Shown: positions 32,541-40,448 of the stretch, in pieces | Layout: every line of letters starts with the position of its first letter | How positions within the stretch are numbered: position 1 is the first letter of the stretch | NCBI GenBank assembly: GCA_963664035.2 | Contig: OY760867.2 | Span: 806,001 to 870,000 of the forward strand | Length of the DNA: 64,000 nt | Origin: G958296245 sp963664035 | GTDB taxonomy: Bacteria > Chloroflexota > Dehalococcoidia > Lucifugimonadales > G958296245 | Direction of reading: 5' to 3' | Notes under the pieces: generated by a model | Databases searched by the model: none | What the model was told of the DNA's origin: nothing | The model's input: the letters and a program-made list of their open reading frames with translations, nothing else | Position numbers and translations under genes: made by a program

Positions 32541-33947
32541 CTAGTAGAGGCTGTCCTTCGTCGTGAGGTCGCAATAGCGGGCGGTCTCCAGGAACCCGAT
32601 CAGCGAGTCGAGGGCGTCGGGCGTGCCGATGCGCTTCAGGGCGTGGGCGGCCTTGCCCCTGACGTAGCGGTCGCCGTCGTCAAGGGCGGCTGCCAGCGCG
32701 GGCACGGCCTCTTCCGCGTGGGCCCCGATGCGGGCCAGCGCCAGCGCCGCGTTGCGGCGGACCTGCGTGTCCTCGTCCCGCAGCGCGCCCGCCAGCGGGC
32801 CCACGCCGGCCGCGCCGCCCTGGCCCACGGTGCCCAGCCCGTCGGCGGCGTGGCCGCGCACCTGGGCGGACTCGTCCTGTAGGGCATCGATGAGGCTGGG
32901 AAGGGCGTCACGCGCGGCTGGCCCGATGTCGGCGAGCGTCTCAACGGCGGACGCGCGCACTTCGACGTCCGAGTCCCGCGCCAACTCCGCCAGCGCGGGC
33001 GCCGCGGGGCCGCCTATGGCGCTCAGGGCGTAGCTCGCGTTCATGCGGACGGCGTCGAGGCCGTCACGCATCACGTCTATCAGCGTGGGGACCGCGGCCT
33101 CGCCGGACGCCGCGATGGCGTAGGCCGCCTCCAGGCACGCTGCCTCGTCGTCAAGGCGCAGCCTCTCCGCCAGGCGGTCGACGCCGTCCCCGCCGTGCGG
33201 GCCGCCGTTGGCGTGCGGCGCGCCCCTGTACCAGTCCCACATCGACTTCCAGGCGCCCGCGAGCGGCTCGCCTGCGCCGTCCCAGCCGCCGGGGTCGTCG
33301 TTGGTCCAGCTCGGCGCCGTGGGCTCCTCCATGCGGGTGAACATGATCTTGATCATGTACCGCTTCTTGTCGCTCTCGTTGGGCATGCCGCGGTGCCATA
33401 TGTCGTAGTGGACGAGTACGACGGTCCCGGCGTCCACCTCCAGGGGCTCCTCGCCGTCCAGCCCGTCGACGTGCCGGCGCACCCCGATGGGGCCGCGCAG
33501 CCAGTTGTAGTAGTGCGAGCCTGGTATGACGCCGGTGGGGCCCATGTCAACCGTCGTGGTCTGGGGGTAGTAGAAGGCGAGCGCCCACCGGGTGCGGTGC
33601 CGCCGCTTCGTGAAGGAGTCCTTGTGTATCGTCTGCCCCGGGCTGCGCGGAGGCCGGTAGTGGCAATGGCGATGGGGGTGCATGAAGTAGTTGGGGCCGA
33701 GTATGCCCGTCAGCGCCCCCGTCACCGCCGGGTCGTCGAAGACCCTCTGGATGGCGGGAACCCTGGCGATGAGATTGTTGCCGGGGTTTCCCTCGTCCTC
33801 GAAGAGGGCGTCCGTCCGGTCCCAGACCTCCTGGTGCAGCTCCGAGGGGAGGCCGGGCTTTACGACCACGAACCCGTCGCGGATGAAGCCGCGCATCCGG
33901 TCATCGGTGAGCGGCGTGGGCTGCGTTCGCTGTGCTGCCGTCGTCAC
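32541..33947 (-). CDS. phytanoyl-CoA dioxygenase-like protein fused to HEAT repeats
   Basis: The GTG at 33947 gives 468 residues. Residues 1-255 are a PhyH-type Fe(II)/2-oxoglutarate oxygenase: iron ligands in TIHKDSFTK (HxD) and IWHRGMPNESDKKRY (distal His and the Arg for 2-oxoglutarate). From about residue 290 to the end are at least five HEAT/PBS-lyase-type repeats (EVRASAVETLADIG, QVRGHAADGLGTVG, QVRRNAALALARIG, YVRGKAAHALKRIG). Fusion of PhyH to HEAT repeats is unusual. It is downstream of and overlaps the end of the NIPSNAP gene region closely (8 bases apart). Substrate unknown. Confidence 0.88.
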   Translation of the reverse strand: MTTAAQRTQPTPLTDDRMRGFIRDGFVVVKPGLPSELHQEVWDRTDALFEDEGNPGNNLIARVPAIQRVFDDPAVTGALTGILGPNYFMHPHRHCHYRPPRSPGQTIHKDSFTKRRHRTRWALAFYYPQTTTVDMGPTGVIPGSHYYNWLRGPIGVRRHVDGLDGEEPLEVDAGTVVLVHYDIWHRGMPNESDKKRYMIKIMFTRMEEPTAPSWTNDDPGGWDGAGEPLAGAWKSMWDWYRGAPHANGGPHGGDGVDRLAERLRLDDEAACLEAAYAIAASGEAAVPTLIDVMRDGLDAVRMNASYALSAIGGPAAPALAELARDSDVEVRASAVETLADIGPAARDALPSLIDALQDESAQVRGHAADGLGTVGQGGAAGVGPLAGALRDEDTQVRRNAALALARIGAHAEEAVPALAAALDDGDRYVRGKAAHALKRIGTPDALDSLIGFLETARYCDLTTKDSLY

Positions 33948-33955
33948 GGGAGCGC

Positions 33956-34276
33956 CTACCTGAGCACCGACTTGCCTGTCGGCTCGATGCGGGTCACGAC
34001 GGTCTTCGACCGGTCGATCATCGTGGGGACCGTGGGGCCGATGCTGTCTTTCCAGTGGTCGGACTCGTAGACGGCCTCGTACAGGCGCTCCCGCTCCTCC
34101 TCGCTGTCGAAGCGGCGCAGCCAGACGTACAGGTCGTCCTCCTCCTCGCCGACGAAGCTCCCGGCGATCACCATGCCCTTGGAGACCTGGAACGGGATTA
34201 TCTCGTTCTCCATGTACGCCACCCACTCTTCGCGCTTGCCGGGCAACGTCCTGTACTGGCGCAGCTCGTAGAACAT
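33956..34276 (-). CDS. NIPSNAP-family protein
   Basis: The ATG at 34276 follows AGGAGG and gives 106 residues. The NIPSNAP ferredoxin-like dimer fold is seen in FYELRQYRTLPGKREEWVAY, then LYVWLRRFDSEEERERLYEA and a final pair of strands. These small proteins often accompany dioxygenases and monooxygenases; here a PhyH-HEAT gene follows 8 bases downstream. Function unknown. A TATTAT/TTGCCC promoter-like pair lies 40-65 bases upstream on the minus strand. Confidence 0.88.
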   Translation of the reverse strand: MFYELRQYRTLPGKREEWVAYMENEIIPFQVSKGMVIAGSFVGEEEDDLYVWLRRFDSEEERERLYEAVYESDHWKDSIGPTVPTMIDRSKTVVTRIEPTGKSVLR

Positions 34277-34384
34277 TCGCAGCCTCCTCTGGGTAGGCGG
34301 CCCTTCGACCGCCGATTCTGCAATAATACCGTCAAGCGTGGCGCAGGGCAACGGCGCACCGGCGCCACGGAAGGGGGCGGCAAC

Positions 34385-35503
34385 ATGGCTGGCTACAGGG
34401 TCGAAGGCACCATCATCCTACACAAGGACGACTTCGCGTACATTTCCCACGCCTCGATAGCGCGGCTCGCGGACGGCGGGTGGATTTCGGCCTTCACGCA
34501 CACGCGGCGGCGCGAGCCGAGGATGCACCCGCCGAGCGACCCGCTCTTCCGCAACCTGGTAAGCCGCTCGTGGGATAATGGTGGGACATGGGAGGCGCCG
34601 TACTTCGCGCCCGACTTCGACTGGTCCGGCGTGGAGGTGCCGGGCATCGCCGTGCTGAGCGACGGGACGGTGGCGCTCACTCAGTTCAGGTTCGGCTGGT
34701 ACCCTCTGGGCCTGGCGAAGAAGAGGCGGGCCGCCGGCGAGCCGGTCTCGATCAATCTGCAAGGCAGGGGATGGACCGAGGAGTTCACAGACGACGAGTG
34801 GGACGACGCCGAGTATCCGTGGGCGAGGGGCTACCATGGGCTGTACGCGCACCTCAGCTTCGACGGCGGCGAGACCTTCGAGACGGTGCGGCTCGACACC
34901 GGGCAGTACAGGGACGGCTTCACCCGCGTGGGCGTCAGGGAGCTCTCGGACGGGCGGGTCGTCTACCCCGTGACCGAGCACCACCCGCCCACCAGCAGGC
35001 ACACCTACCTGATGGTCTCCCGCGACGGCTGCCGCACCTGGGAGCCGCCCGCGCTCATGGTCGAGTCCCCTGAGCTGTCCTTCGGCGAGCCCGACGTCGC
35101 CGAGACCGGGCCGGGGGAGCTGTTCTGCATACTGCGCACCGCGGACCTGGGCGGCTACCTGTACGGGTGCCGGTCGCTGGACGGCGGCGCGACGTGGAGC
35201 CGGCCGGAGCCGACGCCGATGTACGGCCACCCGGGGCACCTGCTGCCGTTGGAGGACGGGCGGCTGCTTTGCACATACGGGCGCAGGACGGCCCCCTTCG
35301 GGATCCGCGCATGCCTGTCGGAGGACGGCGGGCGGAGTTGGCTGGCCGACGAGGAGATCGTGGTGCGGGACGACCTGCCCAACGGCGACCTGGGCTACCC
35401 GACGACCATCGAGTACGGGCCCGGGCGCCTCTTCGTCTGCTACTACGGGCAGGAGCCGGACGGCGTGACGTGCGCGCAGGGGACGTACGTCGACCTGGAG
35501 TGA
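34385..35503 (+). CDS. sialidase-like BNR-repeat protein
   Basis: The ATG at 34385 after GGAAGGGGGCGG gives 372 residues. Five Asp-box (BNR) motifs are visible: SWDNGGTWEAP, SFDGGETFETV, SRDGCRTWEPP, SLDGGATWSRP and SEDGGRSWLAD, diagnostic of a six-bladed sialidase-like propeller. No signal peptide was seen. Exo-sialidase activity is not certain, because many bacterial members act on other sugars or have unknown roles. Confidence 0.88.
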   Translation: MAGYRVEGTIILHKDDFAYISHASIARLADGGWISAFTHTRRREPRMHPPSDPLFRNLVSRSWDNGGTWEAPYFAPDFDWSGVEVPGIAVLSDGTVALTQFRFGWYPLGLAKKRRAAGEPVSINLQGRGWTEEFTDDEWDDAEYPWARGYHGLYAHLSFDGGETFETVRLDTGQYRDGFTRVGVRELSDGRVVYPVTEHHPPTSRHTYLMVSRDGCRTWEPPALMVESPELSFGEPDVAETGPGELFCILRTADLGGYLYGCRSLDGGATWSRPEPTPMYGHPGHLLPLEDGRLLCTYGRRTAPFGIRACLSEDGGRSWLADEEIVVRDDLPNGDLGYPTTIEYGPGRLFVCYYGQEPDGVTCAQGTYVDLE

Positions 35504-35595
35504 GGGCGGCTCAGCCGTGAGCGCCTATGGGCGGCGCTATAGGTTGTCGCAGGCGCGGGCCGTTGTCTTATAATAGCGGAGAGGCGCAGCGGTAT

Positions 35596-35958
35596 ATGGA
35601 GTTGGGTGTTTTCAACTGGCCCATCCGACTGGACAGCATGGACGGCGAACGCTCGTTGGAGATAGAGGCGATGGTGGATACCGGCGCCAGCTACACCATC
35701 GTGCCCGCCAGCCTGTTGAGGGACTTGGGGGTGTCGCCCATCGACAAGATCCGCCTCGTGCTGGCCGACGGGCGGGCGGTGGAGTACGACATAGGGGAAG
35801 CTCACGCCACCATCGACGGGAGGTGCATTCCCACCCTGGTCGTCTTCGGAGAGGATGACGCTCACGCCCTGTTGGGGGCCTATACGCTCGAAGGGCTCCG
35901 GCTGGCGGTGGACCCGGCCAACGGCAGGCTGGTCCCCGCCACCACCGCTTGGGCGTAG
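35596..35958 (+). CDS. retropepsin-like aspartic protease, duplicate copy 1
   Basis: The ATG at 35596 with GGAGAGG upstream gives 120 residues. Catalytic motif Asp28-Thr-Gly in AMVDTGASYTIVPASLL, flap region RLVLADGRAVEYDIG, and the second signature ALLGAYTLEGLRL. Differences from copy 2 at 36217 are limited to five residues in positions 68-79. Likely a cytoplasmic homodimeric protease with an unknown target. TATAAT lies 22 bases upstream. Confidence 0.85.
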   Translation: MELGVFNWPIRLDSMDGERSLEIEAMVDTGASYTIVPASLLRDLGVSPIDKIRLVLADGRAVEYDIGEAHATIDGRCIPTLVVFGEDDAHALLGAYTLEGLRLAVDPANGRLVPATTAWA

Positions 35959-36020
35959 TGCCAAGGGGCCGTGAGCATTCTTCGCAGGCTTCCCTGCGGG
36001 GCCACCGCAGAGGTGAAGGC

Positions 36021-36143
36021 CCTGTTTTGGTGCGTCCTCACCTAGGGCGCCCACAAGGGCCACAAGGGACGCCCCTACGACTACGGCTTCCATCCCGTAG
36101 GGTGCAGCCCTTGTGGCTGCCCTCCCATACTCTGAACAGATAC
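36021..36143. mobile_element. family B inverted-repeat element, degenerate copy
   Basis: This 120-bp stretch shares the long hairpin GGGCGCCCACAAGG...CCCTACG / CGTAGGG...CCCTTGTGG and the right end ACTCTGAACAG with the complete copy at 38925-39046. It has an extra 10 bases in the stem (GCCACAAGGG) and a degraded left end. It sits between the two duplicated protease genes. Confidence 0.65.
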
Positions 36144-36216
36144 CGGCGCGATAGGTTGTCGCAGGCGCGGGCCGTTGCCTTTATAATTGCGGAGAGGCGC
36201 AACGGAAAAGAGGTGC

Positions 36217-36579
36217 ATGGAGTTGGGTGTTTTCAACTGGCCCATCCGTCTGGACAGCATGGACGGCGAACGCTCGTTGGAGATAGAGGCGATGGTGGAT
36301 ACGGGCGCCAGCTACACCATCGTGCCCGCCAGCCTGCTGAGGGATTTGGGGGTGTCGCCCATCGACAAGATCCGCCTCGTGCTGGCCGACGGGCGGGCGG
36401 TGGAGTACGACATCGGCCGAGCCATGGCCACCATAGACGGGCGCACCGAGGCAACCCTGGTCGTCTTCGGAGAGGATGACGCTCACGCCCTGTTGGGGGC
36501 CTACACGCTCGAAGGGCTCCGGCTGGCGGTGGACCCGGCCAACGGCAGGCTGGTCCCCGCCACCACAGCTTGGGCGTAG
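36217..36579 (+). CDS. retropepsin-like aspartic protease, duplicate copy 2
   Basis: The ATG at 36217 after AAGAGG gives 120 residues with the same DTGAS and ALLG motifs as copy 1. Residues 68, 70 and 77-79 are Arg, Met, Thr-Glu-Ala instead of Glu, His, Cys-Ile-Pro. TATAAT at 36182-36187 lies 29 bases upstream. The PHP gene follows 25 bases downstream. Confidence 0.85.
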   Translation: MELGVFNWPIRLDSMDGERSLEIEAMVDTGASYTIVPASLLRDLGVSPIDKIRLVLADGRAVEYDIGRAMATIDGRTEATLVVFGEDDAHALLGAYTLEGLRLAVDPANGRLVPATTAWA

Positions 36580-36604
36580 CACCCAAGAGGCCATGAGGTG
36601 ATTC

Positions 36605-37504
36605 ATGAGCGAGAATTGGTTCAAGGTCTGCCTTCACGCGCATACGACCGAGTCGGACGGCGACGAGCCTCTCGACCGGGTCATCGACTGGTACTCCCGC
36701 ATGGGGTTCGATTGCCTCGTCGTCACGGACCACAACTTGGTTACGATGCCCGACGGCGAGCCGCCGGAGAGTCCGCTGCTCATCCCGGGGGAGGAGGTGA
36801 CGGCCATGCTGGAGGGAGAGACCGTGGCCGTCTACGTAAACGCCGTGGGCCTGCGCGAGGCCGTCGAGCCGGTCTTGAAGGACGGCGTGCTCGCCACGCT
36901 CCAGGCCAACGTGGACGCCGTGGCGCGGGCCGGGGGAATCGCGTGCCTGACCTCGCCCTACTACCGGGAGGGGTTCGACCACCACTCCCTTGTCGAGGTC
37001 GAGGGCGCGGCCCTGATGGACATATACAACGCCCATCCCAACAACGTCCTGGGAGACCCGCGCACCTTCAGCTACGAGAGGCTATGGGACGAGGCGCTGA
37101 CGGCGGGGCGCCTGCTGTTCGGCGTCGCTACGGACGACGCGCATAACTACCGCGAGTTCAGCGCCGACAACTCCAACCCAGGCCGCGCATGGGTGATGGC
37201 GAGATGTAGGGAGCTGACCGAGGACGCGGTGCTGGAGGCGCTGCGCTGCGGCGACTTCTACGCATCCACGGGGGTGACGCTGACAAGCCTGGAGAACGGG
37301 CCCGGCGAGGTGTCGCTCGCCGTCGAGCCGAAGGCGCCGCAGTCCTACTGCACGACATTCCTGGGCAGGGGCGGAAGGGTGCTCAGCGAGCAGCCGGGCA
37401 CGGAGGCGAGCTACGTGTTCGAAGGGGGAGAGGGGTACGTGAGGGCCAGGGTGACGTCCTCATGGGGCGCAAGGGCGTGGACCCAGCCCGTCTTCACCGC
37501 CTAG
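36605..37504 (+). CDS. PHP-domain phosphoesterase family protein
   Basis: The 299-residue product has the PHP metal-binding motifs HAHTTESDGDEP (residues about 11-22) and VVTDHNLVTM, with further His in the middle (FDHHSL, TDDAHNYREF). PHP enzymes hydrolyse phosphate esters with a trinuclear metal site. The C-terminal 80 residues form a beta-rich domain (YVRARVTSSWGARAWTQPVF) typical of the stand-alone type. No signal peptide. Substrate unknown. Confidence 0.88.
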   Translation: MSENWFKVCLHAHTTESDGDEPLDRVIDWYSRMGFDCLVVTDHNLVTMPDGEPPESPLLIPGEEVTAMLEGETVAVYVNAVGLREAVEPVLKDGVLATLQANVDAVARAGGIACLTSPYYREGFDHHSLVEVEGAALMDIYNAHPNNVLGDPRTFSYERLWDEALTAGRLLFGVATDDAHNYREFSADNSNPGRAWVMARCRELTEDAVLEALRCGDFYASTGVTLTSLENGPGEVSLAVEPKAPQSYCTTFLGRGGRVLSEQPGTEASYVFEGGEGYVRARVTSSWGARAWTQPVFTA

Positions 37505-37514
37505 CGTCCTCGGG

Positions 37515-37628
37515 CTATAGGAACGCGGCGATCAGGATGGCGGCCGTCAGCAGCGCGCCGAATACGTAGGCGCCCACTATGAAGTTCATGCCCCATATGA
37601 GGCCGTGGGTCATCCGCACTCTCTTCAT
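37515..37628 (-). CDS. 37-residue single-span membrane protein
   Basis: A 38-codon frame with a near-perfect ribosome binding site (AAGGAG, 7 bases before ATG). It encodes a basic N-terminus (MKRVRMTHGLIWGMN) and one hydrophobic helix (VGAYVFGALLTAAILIAAF). It lies 49 bases downstream of the aminotransferase gene on the same strand. I do not recognise it. The binding site and composition make it a likely real small protein. Confidence 0.65.
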   Translation of the reverse strand: MKRVRMTHGLIWGMNFIVGAYVFGALLTAAILIAAFL

Positions 37629-37676
37629 TTCCGAATCTCCTTCATTGCCGGATGCGTCCGCAGGTGGAGGCAGCCG

Positions 37677-38849
37677 TCAGGCCCTCGCCCGGACCATTTC
37701 CTCTATTCGTTCCAGCGCCAGGCTGATGTTCTCCTTGGAATTGGCGAACGAGAAGCGCACGCAGCCCTCGCCGTACTCGCCGAATGCCTCTCCCGCGAGA
37801 CAGGCGACGCCGTAGCTCTCGAGCAGGGTGTCCGCGAATTCGCGGCTGGTCATGCCCGTGCCCTCGACGTTTGGGAAGGCGTAGAACGCCCCTGCCGGCA
37901 TCGGGCACCGTATGCCTGGGATGTCGTTCAGTCCGGCGACGAGGAGGTCGCGGCGCCTTTTGAACTCGGCGACCATGTCGTCGGAGGCGTCTTGGGGGCC
38001 GTCGAGGGCCTCTATGGACGCTACCTGGGTGGCGGACGCCGTGCAGGAGACGCTGTTGGTCGCCAGGCGCGAGATCGGCTCGACGAGCTCGGTCGGCATG
38101 ACGCCGTACCCGATGCGCCATCCGGTCATGGCGTACGTCTTCGAGAAGCCGTCCAGGATTATGGTGCGGTCGCGCATTCCGGGGAAGCTGGCGATGCTGT
38201 GGTGCTCTCCCTCGTAGAGGAAGCGGATGTATATCTCGTCCGACAGCACCGCTATGTCGTGCTCGGCGGCGAGCTCGGCCAGCCGACGCAGGTCGTCCTT
38301 GCCGATAACGCTGCCGCAGGGGTTGTTGGGGGAGTTGAGGACCATCAGCTTGGTCTTCGGGGTGATCCGGTCCGCGACCTCGTCCACGTCGACCCTGAAG
38401 TCGTTGGAGGCCAGCAGCCTGATGGGCGCCGGGACGCCGCCCACGAAGTTGATCATCGACTCGTAGATGGGGAACCCGGGGTTCGGATAGAGCACCTCGT
38501 CGCCCCGGTCGACCAGCGCCAGGATGGTGAAGAACATGATGGGCTTGGCGCCCGGCGTGATGACGACGTTGTCGCCGGAGACGGATATGCCGCGAGTCGC
38601 CGCGACCTCCTCCGCTATCCGCTCCCGCACCTCCGGCAGCCCCGGAGAGGGTCCGTAGTGCGTGTAGCCGTCCGCGAGGGCGTTGCGGCCGGCTTCCACG
38701 ATATTCGGCGGCGTGTCGAAGTCCGGCTCGCCTATCTCGAGATGGACCACGTCCATCCCCTCGGCTTCCAGCCGGCGCGCCTTGGCCAGCACCTCGAAGG
38801 CGGTCTCGGTACCCAGGCGGCCCATCCGCTCGGCCAGCTTCATCGTCAT
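37677..38849 (-). CDS. PLP-dependent aminotransferase, class I/II
   Basis: The 390-residue product is an aspartate/aromatic-type fold I aminotransferase. Motifs: LEIGEPDFDTPPNI at the N-terminus, VITPGAKPIMFF, NSPNNPCGSV (contacts PLP) and the Schiff-base lysine in DGFSKTYAMTGWRIGYG. The C-terminal Arg that binds the substrate carboxylate is in CVRFSFANSKENI. The exact amino donor is not clear. A GGGAGTATGACG box is before the start; a TATACT -10 lies about 40 bases upstream on the minus strand. Confidence 0.93.
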   Translation of the reverse strand: MTMKLAERMGRLGTETAFEVLAKARRLEAEGMDVVHLEIGEPDFDTPPNIVEAGRNALADGYTHYGPSPGLPEVRERIAEEVAATRGISVSGDNVVITPGAKPIMFFTILALVDRGDEVLYPNPGFPIYESMINFVGGVPAPIRLLASNDFRVDVDEVADRITPKTKLMVLNSPNNPCGSVIGKDDLRRLAELAAEHDIAVLSDEIYIRFLYEGEHHSIASFPGMRDRTIILDGFSKTYAMTGWRIGYGVMPTELVEPISRLATNSVSCTASATQVASIEALDGPQDASDDMVAEFKRRRDLLVAGLNDIPGIRCPMPAGAFYAFPNVEGTGMTSREFADTLLESYGVACLAGEAFGEYGEGCVRFSFANSKENISLALERIEEMVRARA

Positions 38850-38924
38850 ACTCCCGTGCTGTCAAGCTACCGGGAAGTAGTATACAACCAAAGCGGCGTT
38901 CATGCCCTGCCGGCGGGTCATGGC

Positions 38925-39046
38925 GCAACTGTTCAGAGTTGGTGCGTTCCTCGTCCAGGGCGCCCACAAGGACGCCCCTACGACTACGGCTTCCATCCCG
39001 TAGGGTGCAGCCCTTGTGGCTGCCCTCCTGTACTCTGAACAGTTAC
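38925..39046. mobile_element. MITE-like element, family B complete copy, with 8-bp target duplication
   Basis: A 122-bp element bounded by 15-bp terminal inverted repeats that match at 14 positions (GCAACTGTTCAGAGT left; right end reverse complement GTAACTGTTCAGAGT). The 8-bp direct repeat GTCATGGC flanks it at 38917-38924 and 39047-39054. The interior is a long imperfect hairpin. There is no ORF, so it would depend on a transposase elsewhere. Confidence 0.85.
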
Positions 39047-39095
39047 GTCATGGCAGGTGGGACGCCCTGCCGCCCTGAGCAGGCGGGAGACAAGC

Positions 39096-39126
39096 GGAAG
39101 GGGCCGACGTGACGCCGACCCCTTCC
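39096..39126 (-). terminator. possible terminator hairpin of the collagen-like gene
   Basis: An 8-bp perfect stem (GGAAGGGG/CCCCTTCC, 15-base loop) lies about 57 bases downstream of the collagen-like stop. The following T run on the minus strand is weak, so it may be Rho-assisted or only a barrier. Confidence 0.4.
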
Positions 39127-39182
39127 TGAAATGGCCTTGCGGGTTCTCCCTTGCCTACACGGCTAGGAGGCCGCTGCTTCGG

Positions 39183-40448
39183 CTATCCCTCGACGTTGGC
39201 GCAGATGACGTAGACTCGCAGCACCCAGTTTTCGTCGGTAGCCACTACCTCTTGGGCATTCGCGGCCCACGCTTGGGCAAGCTCTCCCGGCAGCGCCGTC
39301 GGGTGAGACGAGATCAGGGCTACGCCTGAGGGAGCCCTGCTGTCCTGGCCCACGCCCAAGATGAGCGCACCGCCTCCGATAGCGTAGAGGGTCTCATCGG
39401 CAACCGGCGTGCAGTCCACGGTCTCCGACCTGGTGCTGTTACTGTTGGTGTCGCTGTCCAACGTGTTGATGACAAGACCGCTGACCCCTGGGTCACCCTG
39501 GAGCCCCTGCGGGCCATGGGGGCCCTGGATACCCTGGGCTCCCGCGACTCCGCGCGGACCCGCCGAACCCTGAGGGCCTGGCGGACCACCGGGGCCCTGC
39601 GGCCCCTGAGGGCCTGGCGGTCCCTGCTCGCCCGCGTCGCCCTTGGGGCCCTGAGGTCCTGGCGGCCCCTGCTCACCCGGCACACCCTGGATGCCCTGCG
39701 GCCCCTGGGGGCCGGTGTCGCCCTTCTCACCGCGGTCTCCAATCGGGCCTTGAGGTCCGACCGGTCCCTGTGCCCCCTGAGGCCCTGGCGGCCCTCCGGG
39801 GTCTCCCTTAGGCCCCTGCGGGCCCTGCGGCCCCTCAGGACCTACTGGGCCGATCCCGCCCTGGTCCCCCTGGTCGCCCTTTTCGCCCTGGTCGCCCTTG
39901 GGTCCTCCCGCCGGGCCGGCCGGTCCCTGCGGGCCTTCAGGCCCAGCGGGCCCCTGCGGGCCGGCATCGCCCTGAGGACCTGCCGGTCCCATGGATCCGG
40001 TCTCTCCCTGCGGGCCAATCGGCCCTTCCGGTCCTACGTCGCCCCGGTCTCCTAGGGGTCCCCGTGGCCCTGCGGGTCCCTGCGACCCTGCCGGCCCTTC
40101 GGGGCCCTGAGGTCCTTCGGGGCCCTGAGGTCCTGAGGCCCCCTGAGGTCCTGCGGCCCCTTGGGGTCCGTCGACGCCCTGCGCGCCTTGCGGGCCCTGC
40201 ACGCCCTGCGGCCCCTGTGGCCCTGTATCGCCCTTGGGGCCTTGTATCCCTTGATCACCCTGCGGCCCCTGCGGACCGGTATCGCCCGGCAGGCCTTGCG
40301 GCCCGGTGGGGCCAGCCACTCCGGTAGATCCCTGCGGCCCGCGAACCCCTTGCGGCCCCGTGTCCCCCTGGCATGCAGAGACCAAGAAGAGGACGCCGAC
40401 CAATAGAGCCGTGACGCCTAACTGCTTCCAAACAGAACCGATGGACAT
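39183..40448 (-). CDS. collagen-like repeat lipoprotein
   Basis: The 421-residue product has a lipoprotein signal with lipobox LVSAC (Cys26), then about 100 Gly-X-Y triplets (residues 28-330) rich in GPQGPQG, GEKGDQGDQG and GPPGPQG, the pattern of a bacterial collagen-like triple helix. The final 90 residues form a globular domain with two cysteines (ETVDCTPVADETLYAIGGGA; LRVYVICANVEG). It is expected to form trimeric rods tethered to the membrane. No LPxTG motif is present. The Cys pair could form a disulfide. A GGAGATAGTTGG box precedes the start. Confidence 0.92.
   Translation of the reverse strand: MSIGSVWKQLGVTALLVGVLFLVSACQGDTGPQGVRGPQGSTGVAGPTGPQGLPGDTGPQGPQGDQGIQGPKGDTGPQGPQGVQGPQGAQGVDGPQGAAGPQGASGPQGPEGPQGPEGPAGSQGPAGPRGPLGDRGDVGPEGPIGPQGETGSMGPAGPQGDAGPQGPAGPEGPQGPAGPAGGPKGDQGEKGDQGDQGGIGPVGPEGPQGPQGPKGDPGGPPGPQGAQGPVGPQGPIGDRGEKGDTGPQGPQGIQGVPGEQGPPGPQGPKGDAGEQGPPGPQGPQGPGGPPGPQGSAGPRGVAGAQGIQGPHGPQGLQGDPGVSGLVINTLDSDTNSNSTRSETVDCTPVADETLYAIGGGALILGVGQDSRAPSGVALISSHPTALPGELAQAWAANAQEVVATDENWVLRVYVICANVEG

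Larger units (their letters stand above)
35538..36579 (+). repeat. recent tandem duplication of a 420-bp unit (promoter plus protease gene)
   Basis: Bases 35538-35958 and 36150-36579 are near copies, starting at the same ATAGGTTGTCGCAGGCGCGG promoter region and ending at the stop of each protease gene. They are separated by about 190 bases that include a family B repeat element. TATAAT occurs in both at 35569-35574 and 36182-36187. Confidence 0.85.

Noticed and set aside
37605..39038. 477-codon plus-strand ORF over the aminotransferase gene
   Set aside because: Antisense of a clear PLP enzyme and then repeat element B; no conserved motifs.
24959..40448. Sortase substrate relation between the sortase and the collagen-like protein
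   Set aside because: The collagen-like protein has a lipobox but no C-terminal sorting motif, hydrophobic helix or basic tail.
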